From positions 1 to 42,594 of the forward strand of contig CABPCP010000026.1 in the NCBI GenBank assembly GCA_902406105.1: a stretch of 42,594 nucleotides of DNA, given 5' to 3'. The DNA is from an uncultured Mordavella sp. Lineage in GTDB: Bacteria > Bacillota > Clostridia > Lachnospirales > Lachnospiraceae. Numbering within the stretch: position 1 is the stretch's first letter; every line of letters begins with the position of its first letter. The notes beneath the pieces are model-generated. The model was not told where the DNA came from. It saw nothing but the letters and a program-made list of their open reading frames with translations, and ran no database searches. Both the position numbers and the translations under genes were made by a program. Below, piece after piece: positions 32,358 to 40,000 of the stretch.

Positions 32358-32363
32358 ATTATA
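32358..32363 (-). promoter_or_regulatory. -10 box of glgB
   Basis: A perfect TATAAT (minus strand) about 40 bp before the glgB start. The -35 region is poor (TTTCTT at 17 bp) and overlaps the T tract of the upstream terminator. Confidence 0.4.
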
Positions 32364-32386
32364 CTTTACAGCGTCGCAAAAAGAAA

Positions 32387-32417
32387 GGGTTTTGGCAAAT
32401 CTTATCTGCCAAAACCC
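32387..32417 (-). terminator. terminator of the 961-residue protein gene
   Basis: On the minus strand GGGTTTTGGCA and TGCCAAAACCC enclose a 9-base loop, followed by TTTCTTTTT. Confidence 0.8.
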
Positions 32418-32430
32418 CGTCATCACCTTA

Positions 32431-35316
32431 TTAAATTTTGAAATCTTCTTCTTTTAGTATGATTCTGTCTGAAGCATCTGTACTCTTTCCAAATACCCTT
32501 CTTGCAAGATGTTTTACATTTGCTTTCTGGGAATGGGCGGTCGCTTCATCCATAATCTCTTTTACCTCAGCGACAGAAACCGCGTGGTCTTCTCTCTGCA
32601 TAACATCAATCCTGCTGTACAATGCCAGGATTCCCATCTCATCCAGCTTGTAACCATTTTCTTTCGCGTAGGTCTGGCCGAATGTTACCAGCTCATCATT
32701 AATAAATACCGGAAGTTCCAGTTTTGAAGTAAACTTTTTCTTAAAGTCCGGATTCGCGGTCAGGATTCTCTCCAGCGGTTTCCTCTGGTCTTCCAGAACA
32801 AACAGCATTTCTCCTGTCTTTCTCTCCATTAAGTGGTTCAGCTCTTTGATCGTTCTAGAATTCAGCTTCCCGGCTTTCTCAATAATGATCGCTCCGCCTT
32901 TCAGCTTCTGGATAATATTCGTCAATTCTTTCTTATTCAAAGATTCACCTGTAACAATCGCAACTTTTCCCTGTCTCAGGTTTCGCTGTTTTTGGATCGC
33001 TTTCACAATATCTACCGCAAGAACGGTCTTTCCGGAGCCTTTTCTTCCCACTACCAACAGATTTCCCGTCTTAGAGGTCCCTTCTCTTCTGGCTCGCCGG
33101 TCATTATCCAGCACTTCGACGATCTGCTCGCTCATTCCTCTGACTGGGACAAAATAGGAGAACAGTTTCTTCTGCTCCTCTGTTAATCCGGCTTTAAGTC
33201 CAATCTCGCTGGTAGCGCTCAAGTCATAGCGCCCAGTAACGACAAAACCTGTGTCAAATGGAACTCCGCCGCCTTTTGATTTCTTGATCCTGCGCTGGAT
33301 CTCTTCTTCTGAGGGTTCCTCGATCTCAAGCGGCTCTTCCGGCGTTTCTTTTACCTCAAAATCGTCATCGAAGAAGTCATCTTTATCAAAATCGGCTTCT
33401 TCAAAATCTTCGTCTTCCAAGTCGGCTTCTTCAAAGTCGTCTTCATCGCCATAATCCTCGTCCTCGAATTCTTCCTCCTCGTAGTCGGCCTCTTCGTAAT
33501 CCTCGTCCTCGAATTCTTCCTCCTCGTAGTCGGCCTCTTCGTAGTCCTCGTCCTCGAATTCTTCCTCCTCGTAGTCGGCCTCTTCGTAGTCCTCGTCCTC
33601 GAATTCTTCCTCCTCGTAGTCAGCCTCTTCGTAGTCCTCGTCCTCGAATTCTTCCTCCTCGTAGTCGGCTTCTTCGTAGTCCTCGTAATCGGATTCCGCA
33701 AAATCACCCTCGCTGTCGAGATCAGCCACTTCGTAGTCGGATTCCTCGTCTTCAAATTCATCCTCAGCGGTTGCTAATTCCAGCTCTTCTTCTATATCAA
33801 AGGAATCATCCTCCGGATCATCTTCCTCGGCCCGCGCCACACGGCTTTCCAGCCGATCCACCAATTCCATGATATCGTCTGGCAGACGCTGTGTTTTTCC
33901 GTCCGGCACCTTATTGGCCGCTTCTTCTTCCGCCGCCTTCCGGGCTGCATCCGCTTCCGCTGCCTTCCTTATCGACGCTTCTTCTTCCGCCGCCTTCCGA
34001 GCCGCTTCTTCTTCCGCCGCTTTCCGGGCCGCTTCTTCTTCCGCCGCCTTCCGGGCCGCTTCCGCCTCCGCTGCCTTCCTCTCTACTTCCAAGCGTTCTG
34101 CTTCCTGGCGCTTTTTCGCTTCTTCCCTCTCTTTTCTTAACCTTTCATCATCTTTTTGTTTCTGCTTTTCAATAGCTTCTGCGTTAGCCTTCTGCTTTTC
34201 TTCCCATTCTTGCAGAATCTCCTCAATTTTCATCTGTCCGCCGATACGAAGCTCTTCATCTTTTTCTGCCATTGCTTTTTCTTCAATATTGATACTGTTT
34301 GCAATAGCAACGCCATTGGCAAGCGCTTCTTCTAATGTTGCTCCCTTCACCATTCGCTTGATCGGCGCTTGCTTTTCTTCTGTCTGTACAGCTTTTTCCG
34401 CGCCTTCACTGATGCCCTCTGCGGGTTCTTCTTTCCCTTCTTCCATACTCAATGCGGTTTCTTCCAAGGTCTCCTTTGCAGCTTCAAAATCTTCTGATGT
34501 TTCAGCAGAAACACTCTCCCCCGCTGCCGCTGTCTCTTGCGCAGTCTCATCTGCCGACTTCTCTTCCTCGCTTTTAACCTCTTCTGCCCTTACATAATTC
34601 TGTGTCTCACCTCTTCGGAGCGCGGTTTCTTCGGGCGCAGTCCTCTTTAACGGCTTCCGAATCTTAGGCGCTCCCGGCCTGCTGTCATACTTTTCCTGCT
34701 GAAGCGGAGTAAGAGGCTTATATTTCATTTTCAGTTCCATCGCCTGATAGACATACTTTCCTTCACTAAACCAGAGAATCAGGTCGTCACATTCTTCCAG
34801 ACACTTCGCTGTCATTCCGGCTTCATGATACAGATTAGCTAACTCATAGGCCCATTTTTCGACATACTCCGCCTTTTTGAAGTCTTCCAGCGCTGCGATC
34901 TGTTCTGTTAATGGCGCTTTTTGGGCTTTCAAAATCTTATATTTCAAAATATACTGATTGGGATCTTTCGGCGCCGCCTTTACAAATTCCTCATAACAAT
35001 CCGACGCTTCCTCAATATCATTGATCTTCAACGCGAGAAGCCCCAGCCGGTAAATAATCTTTCTGCTTCCCGGAGCACGGTCAAATGCCATAAACAAAAC
35101 ATCTCTGCTTTTCTGGAATTCTCCGCACAATTCGTAAATCTCGCTGACTGTATTCAGCATAGAAGTGCTTTTTACCCGTCTCCAATCTATGGTATCCGCA
35201 ATCTCCATCGCTTTTTTGTATTGCTTTTTCTCCATGTGTCCGAGCATCTGCTCTGTTTTTACCCGATATTCATATTTATCCAAGTCTCTCACCTCAAAAA
35301 TATTCTTTATAGACAA
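32431..35316 (-). CDS. TPR / acidic-repeat protein with C-terminal P-loop ATPase-like domain
   Basis: 961 residues, no family name known to me. Residues 1-200 are TPR-like (EKKQYKKAMEIADTIDWRR, CYEEFVKAAPKDPNQY). A Glu/Ala-rich linker follows, then Ala/Arg/Lys coiled-coil 9-residue repeats (EEEAARKAA, about 415-470), then an extremely acidic Tyr/Phe-containing region with five copies of a 15-residue unit (EEADYEEEEFEDEDY, about 545-620). The C-terminal 210 residues form an AAA-like domain with Walker A GRKGSGKT at about 757-764; a second strand GGAIIIEKAG may replace Walker B. Perhaps a scaffold or chaperone-like ATPase. Confidence 0.75.
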   Translation of the reverse strand: MSIKNIFEVRDLDKYEYRVKTEQMLGHMEKKQYKKAMEIADTIDWRRVKSTSMLNTVSEIYELCGEFQKSRDVLFMAFDRAPGSRKIIYRLGLLALKINDIEEASDCYEEFVKAAPKDPNQYILKYKILKAQKAPLTEQIAALEDFKKAEYVEKWAYELANLYHEAGMTAKCLEECDDLILWFSEGKYVYQAMELKMKYKPLTPLQQEKYDSRPGAPKIRKPLKRTAPEETALRRGETQNYVRAEEVKSEEEKSADETAQETAAAGESVSAETSEDFEAAKETLEETALSMEEGKEEPAEGISEGAEKAVQTEEKQAPIKRMVKGATLEEALANGVAIANSINIEEKAMAEKDEELRIGGQMKIEEILQEWEEKQKANAEAIEKQKQKDDERLRKEREEAKKRQEAERLEVERKAAEAEAARKAAEEEAARKAAEEEAARKAAEEEASIRKAAEADAARKAAEEEAANKVPDGKTQRLPDDIMELVDRLESRVARAEEDDPEDDSFDIEEELELATAEDEFEDEESDYEVADLDSEGDFAESDYEDYEEADYEEEEFEDEDYEEADYEEEEFEDEDYEEADYEEEEFEDEDYEEADYEEEEFEDEDYEEADYEEEEFEDEDYGDEDDFEEADLEDEDFEEADFDKDDFFDDDFEVKETPEEPLEIEEPSEEEIQRRIKKSKGGGVPFDTGFVVTGRYDLSATSEIGLKAGLTEEQKKLFSYFVPVRGMSEQIVEVLDNDRRARREGTSKTGNLLVVGRKGSGKTVLAVDIVKAIQKQRNLRQGKVAIVTGESLNKKELTNIIQKLKGGAIIIEKAGKLNSRTIKELNHLMERKTGEMLFVLEDQRKPLERILTANPDFKKKFTSKLELPVFINDELVTFGQTYAKENGYKLDEMGILALYSRIDVMQREDHAVSVAEVKEIMDEATAHSQKANVKHLARRVFGKSTDASDRIILKEEDFKI
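33456..33680 (-). repeat. five tandem 45-bp coding repeats
   Basis: Unit contains CCTCGTCCTCGAATTC (plus strand); copies are nearly identical at DNA level, including synonymous positions, and encode EEADYEEEEFEDEDY. Near-identity suggests recent expansion or ongoing slippage. Confidence 0.85.
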
Positions 35317-35330
35317 AATTCCTATAATTT

Positions 35331-35370
35331 CACTGATATCAGTGTATCATAATGGAATAGCTGTTGTCAA
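35331..35370 (-). promoter_or_regulatory. promoter and palindromic operator of the 961-residue protein gene
   Basis: TTGACA (35365-35370), 18 bp, TACACT (35341-35346) with extended -10 TGA on the minus strand. A perfect palindrome CACTGATATCAGTG (35331-35344) overlaps the -10 box and start point, a typical repressor position. Confidence 0.6.
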
Positions 35371-35387
35371 AATATACGGGTAATAAT

Positions 35388-36270
35388 GTAACTTTTTATT
35401 ATAAAAAGTTACAAAAAAATAGCCACTATGTTCTCTAAGAAGATAATGGCTATTTTCTATTTAATTTTATCATATTTTATATCAATCGGAGGAATTTTGA
35501 TTATCAGTCCCTTTGCCCTTTTACAGACAACTTCAACTCAAAGTTTCGGATTTTTAAAATCCTCAATCTCATTATTTATATCCCTCATCCTCTATATAAA
35601 ACATTCATCCTGGCTATTTATATCTATAACCGTTTCCATTACAGCCAGTGCCCTTATTATTTGTCTGTAATCGTATTAAGTTATTCCTTCTATAACCTTT
35701 GTTTTATATAGCTCCATATAAATCCTGATCGTTTAGTCCATGTTTCTTTACACATTTTCTAAATCTCTTTGAATCTTATGTGGTATCTTTTCAATATGTC
35801 CGCAGATCTTAATCTTTCTTACCCGGCTTCTTTTTCTTCTCCGACTTCTCGTTTCATCCAGATTCTTACCGGTTACTTACCTTCTATTATTATCAAGGCC
35901 TATTCTATGGGACCTTTGCTCTGCCATACCACTAACATATTGAGTTGTTGAATCAATTACATTGTCCAATGGATTAAGCCTCCTTTTCCTGATCATTTTC
36001 CAAATTCTTGATATCTCACCGACATATGAAATATCTTTGAAATCCTTTTCTAACGAATCTTTTCTTCTTCGTTTTAAAAACCCTTTCTCGTCAGGTTTTC
36101 TTTTGGGATTTCCTTTGGATTGATATTATAATATCACTGAGTTTTTTATTTGTCAACACTATTTTAAAATTTTATTTTTATTAATTCATTTTATTTTATT
36201 ATTTTAATTATTTTCTGAAATATTTGATTTTTATTCTAATTTCACACAATATATTTATTTCAAAATTTCA
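35388..36270. other. AT-rich intergenic region, probably decayed sequence
   Basis: About 0.9 kb without a supportable gene. It begins with two hairpins: GTAACTTTTTA/TAAAAAGTTAC (35388-35412) and AATAGCCA/TGGCTATT (35417-35456). A minus-strand open stretch of about 80 codons (within 35870-36115) lacks a start near its beginning, and further fragments follow in other frames, so a degraded gene is possible. A plus-strand hydrophobic ORF at 35428-35670 has no ribosome binding site. Confidence 0.4.
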
Positions 36271-36273
36271 GAT

Positions 36274-36302
36274 TGTAAACCCTGTTATATTTTATGTTGA
36301 CA
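36274..36302 (+). promoter_or_regulatory. BirA-like operator upstream of bioY
   Basis: TGTAAAC (36274-36280), 15 bp, GTTGACA (36296-36302). The arms match in 6 of 7 positions and follow the Firmicute BirA box pattern (TGTWAAC, 15 bp, GTTWACA). The right arm contains the -35 hexamer, so biotin-loaded BirA would repress. Confidence 0.6.
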
Positions 36303-36325
36303 TTTTGCGGCTTATAAAATATACT
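36297..36325 (+). promoter_or_regulatory. promoter of bioY
   Basis: TTGACA (36297-36302), 17 bp, TATACT (36320-36325), about 40 bp before the bioY ATG. Confidence 0.75.
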
Positions 36326-36363
36326 ACCAATAGATTATTTTTACTAAAAAGGGGAAACTGTCC

Positions 36364-36912
36364 ATGCGTAAAACTGCCGTTTTTTCTGCCAAAAAACTTT
36401 CTCTGATCGGACTTGCCGCCGCCGCGACCTGCATCTTGGGACCGCTTTCCATACCGATTCCTGTCAGCCCTGTTCCGATTACCTTGACCAATCTTGTCAT
36501 CTTGCTTAACATTTATATCCTTGGATATCACGAAGCCCTTACCAGCCTGTTCGTCTACCTGGCGCTTGGAATCGCAGGGCTGCCTGTCTTTTCCGGCTTC
36601 TCAGGCGGTTTAGGGAAGCTGGCCGGACCTACGGGCGGGTACCTGATCGGCTTTATCTTCCTTGTCCTGATCGCCGGCTTTTTCATTGATCGTTTTCCTT
36701 CCTCTTCGCTTTTTGCAGCTCTTGGTATCATCCTTGGCATGACTGCTACTTATGGATTCGGAACTCTCTGGCTTGCCGCGCAAATGGATCTTTCCCTCCC
36801 AGAAGCGGTTTCTATAGGCGTCCTGCCTTATCTGGCCGGAGATACAACGAAGATTCTCCTCGCGGCCCTGACTGGGCCAAAACTTCAAAAACGTCTGGCC
36901 CAGTTCCAGTAA
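36364..36912 (+). CDS. bioY: BioY biotin transporter (ECF S component)
   Basis: 182 residues, six membrane spans. The BioY signature is clear: GPLSIPIPVSPVPITLTNL near the N-terminus and the GLPVFSGFSGGLGKLAGPTGGYLIG-type loop (about 73-98). Binds biotin and pairs with a shared energising module not in this window. AAGGGG lies upstream of the ATG. Expression is likely repressed by BirA-biotin through the operator overlapping the promoter. Confidence 0.95.
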   Translation: MRKTAVFSAKKLSLIGLAAAATCILGPLSIPIPVSPVPITLTNLVILLNIYILGYHEALTSLFVYLALGIAGLPVFSGFSGGLGKLAGPTGGYLIGFIFLVLIAGFFIDRFPSSSLFAALGIILGMTATYGFGTLWLAAQMDLSLPEAVSIGVLPYLAGDTTKILLAALTGPKLQKRLAQFQ

Positions 36913-36932
36913 AATCCATATCCACATCCAGG

Positions 36933-36978
36933 AACAGGAGCAGGTATGATCTCACATAAGATCATACCTGCTCCTGTT
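36933..36978. terminator. bidirectional terminator between bioY and the surface protein gene
   Basis: Perfect 20-bp arms (AACAGGAGCAGGTATGATCT and complement) around a CACATA loop, between convergent genes. Confidence 0.75.
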
Positions 36979-37018
36979 TAGGACTGTCTATTTTCTGAAA
37001 GCTCTATATTTATCTTCT

Positions 37019-40000
37019 TCACTGTCTCTTCCGGCGGTATGCGATCGCTCCTGTCAGCGCGATCCCTGCCGCGCCAAACAGCAAAATCCAAAGGAATAGA
37101 TATGGGTTGTCTCCCGTCTTTGCCGACAGTTCTGCCGCCGTCTTATCGTATCCGCAGACATTGCAGATCTCATGGCTCGCATCCGCATCGGAGGAATTCT
37201 TCACCTTCACCCACTCAAAGGTGTGGGCAGAGACGTCCTTCTTCGCTCCGCAGACGGTACATTCATGCCAGTGGTTCTTGCCGTCAGAAAACCACTTGTC
37301 AGAGAAGGAATGTCCGGTGGCTTCCGTGTAGTCTGTTACGTAGGATTCTCCACAGCTGCAGGTGTATGTGGTATATCCCCGCTCCGTACACGTAGGCTTA
37401 GTTACGGTCGGAACGTAAACATGACCCTCAGCAGTAACTACAACTGCCACGCTTTCTGTCTCTGCGGATGCAATATCCGCTCCCTTGTGAGCTGTTACTT
37501 TCACCGTATATCTCCCGGACTCAGAGACAGTCAGCGTATCGCCCGTCTGTCCGGTGATAGCCGTTCCGTCCTTGCACCACTGATAGGTATAGGTAACGCC
37601 CCCTGCGGCATGAGACGCTATTGCCGTCAGAGTCGCGTTTCCCCCGCCGTGAAGGGTCGTCCCGCTCGCCTCCACCCGGACTTGCGGCGCCGCGAACGCC
37701 CAGTCAAGAGAGTTGGCCGCGGAATTGACTTCCAGGATATCGCCCGCTCTGGAGCCTGTGAAATGCGCCGTGTCCGGCGTCAGCCCGGCCGCATACTCCA
37801 CCGCGGTGATCCCGACTTTCTCAATCTCCCTGTTGAGCGTGATCGGCTCTGTCGGATTAAACTCATCTGTCACATGGATGACATAGCCATCCGCATCTTC
37901 TCCCTGATAGTAGACATCGCCCGAAATAACAGGGGCGCCGCTCAGCTCCAGTCTGGCGTAATAACTGCCCTCTCCGCTTATGGCAATGGCTTTGCCTTCA
38001 TAATCGGACTGATTATCCTCGATCGCACCTCCGGAAATGCGGATTATCGTATTACCATCAATATCGTAACCGTAGATTCCGGCGCCCCATCCGGCGTCTG
38101 TCACCTGGTTTCCGGTGATGGAACCGCCTGTCATCTCGAAGACTCCCGGCACATTGTCGAAATTGCTGAATCCCTCCAGATAAACGCCGGCGCCGTTACG
38201 CTGGGATTGATTCTCTGTGATCGACGCGTTTTCACTGAGTACTGTCTTTGCACCTATTGTAGCAACGCCGCCGCCCCAGGCCGCGGTGTTGTCCCTGACG
38301 ACCGCGTCTCCCCTGAGCGTAACTGTTCCTCTCTCATTGCTGATTCCACCGCCGCCATAGTCCGTCACAAGGTTACCTGAGATCACTCCGCCGGAGATAT
38401 CTGTCGTGCCGCCGTTGGAGATGCCTGCGCCTCCATAATAGATACCATCGGGTGTCGGATTTGTGATCGTGTTGTTCTGGATCGCTCCACCGGTCATGTT
38501 CATATAACTGTTATTGTTCACATATACGGCAGTCGTGTTGTTATCGGTGAGCGTAGTCCCATCCCCGATATCCAGCGTGCCGCCGCTTGTCACGAAGACA
38601 AGGTAGCCTGTGCGTTCCGTCCCGGCCGCTTTCTTGCCATTGATTGTAGTGTTCGACAGGCTCAGCCTGGCATTGGCGCCATCCACAGAGATAAGCTGTC
38701 CGGTAAAGCCGTCCGCCCGCTCGATGGTCACTCCGTCCACGAGGAGCTCATCATCCACGGTCACTGTGCCGCAGATATAGATGACACCATCGTCGGCCAC
38801 AAGATTCATGGCGTGCTCCAGAGTTTCGACCGCATGGGAACTGTCATTGCCGCTGTTCGAGTCGCTGCCGTTCACCCCATCCAGGTACACATTCTGGAGA
38901 CGGTTGATGATGTAGTCGCCTGTATTATCACCCACCGGCACAGCATCCAGCCCTGTATAGATATATCCATCGTCAGGCTGATCGGTAAATCTGCCGCCTG
39001 AGATAAATCCTGTCTGTGTCTCACTGTATACAGACTTGCTGCCCTCATTTGTGTTTCTGAACATACCGTCGCGTATATTCAGTTCGATAAGGGCTGTGCT
39101 GTCCGCGCCGTTCCCCTGCGGATTCGATTCGTAAAGCGCTGAACCGCCGCTGATCGTTCCGCCGTAGACGTTCACGGCCACCGGATTTCCTGTCGTGTGC
39201 TGCGCCACTGCGATGCCCGCGTTATTCGTGGTAGTACCGCTTCCGTTGGCAGCGCTCGAAGGCGTGCCATTTCCGCCGCTGATCTGGGCCCCGTCATAAA
39301 CGTTCAATGTGCCGGAGCGCATCTCTATGCCCACGCTGGTACCCTTGACCTCTGCTCCGCCGTACACGTTCAGCGTGCCGGTGCCGGGGTGATACACGCC
39401 GATGAAATATCCATTGACTTTTGAACCTTCATAAAGGTTGATGGTGCTATTTGATGCATCGGATCCATTGTTATAAATTGCACCGCTGTTAAGAGCGGTT
39501 GTATCTATAGTTCCGTAGACATCCAGCGTCGGATTATCGCCAAGAAGAAGTATGGGTCCCTCTACCGTCACGCTTTCCCCAACAGTGATAGCGGCGCCAG
39601 AAGAGTTGGTCTGCGTATAAAGCATGGAATTGACGTTGGCGTTGGTCGCAACAAGCCTGCCACCGCCAGTTTCCGAAGAATCAGTGACATTCAGCGACCT
39701 GCCGCTATATACCGTAATGCCATTGCCGGTGCCAGTGAAGGTGTAGCTGTGCCCGTTGAGATCAAGCGTTAGGTTGGCAGTCGAAAGGCCGCGATTGGAA
39801 GTAGCCCTGACATCCTGATAAAGCGTAATCGTATACTCTGTACCTGTACTTGAGCCGCTGACATTGCTCCATGCGCTGGTAAAGTCCGTATAAGCATAGG
39901 TGTTGCCGTCATAGCTTACAGTTGCCACAATCGCATCTCCGGCAATACGCCCCTTCCACGTATTTCCCGCATTTGTTACTTCAAATTGATCGCTGTAAGG

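Noticed and set aside
33456..33680. Regular repeats that might suggest a CRISPR array
   Set aside because: Units are directly abutting, in frame and protein-coding, with no variable spacers.
33869..34597. Plus-strand 242-codon Ser/Ala-rich ORF
   Set aside because: Antisense shadow of the Glu/Ala/Lys coiled-coil repeats in the 961-residue protein gene.
35428..35670. Plus-strand hydrophobic ORF of 80 codons
   Set aside because: Its start is inside a hairpin, there is no ribosome binding site, and AT-rich DNA readily gives hydrophobic frames.
37172..38380. Plus-strand 402-codon ORF
   Set aside because: Antisense shadow of the GC-rich surface protein gene; composition is explained by its codon pattern and no family is recognisable.
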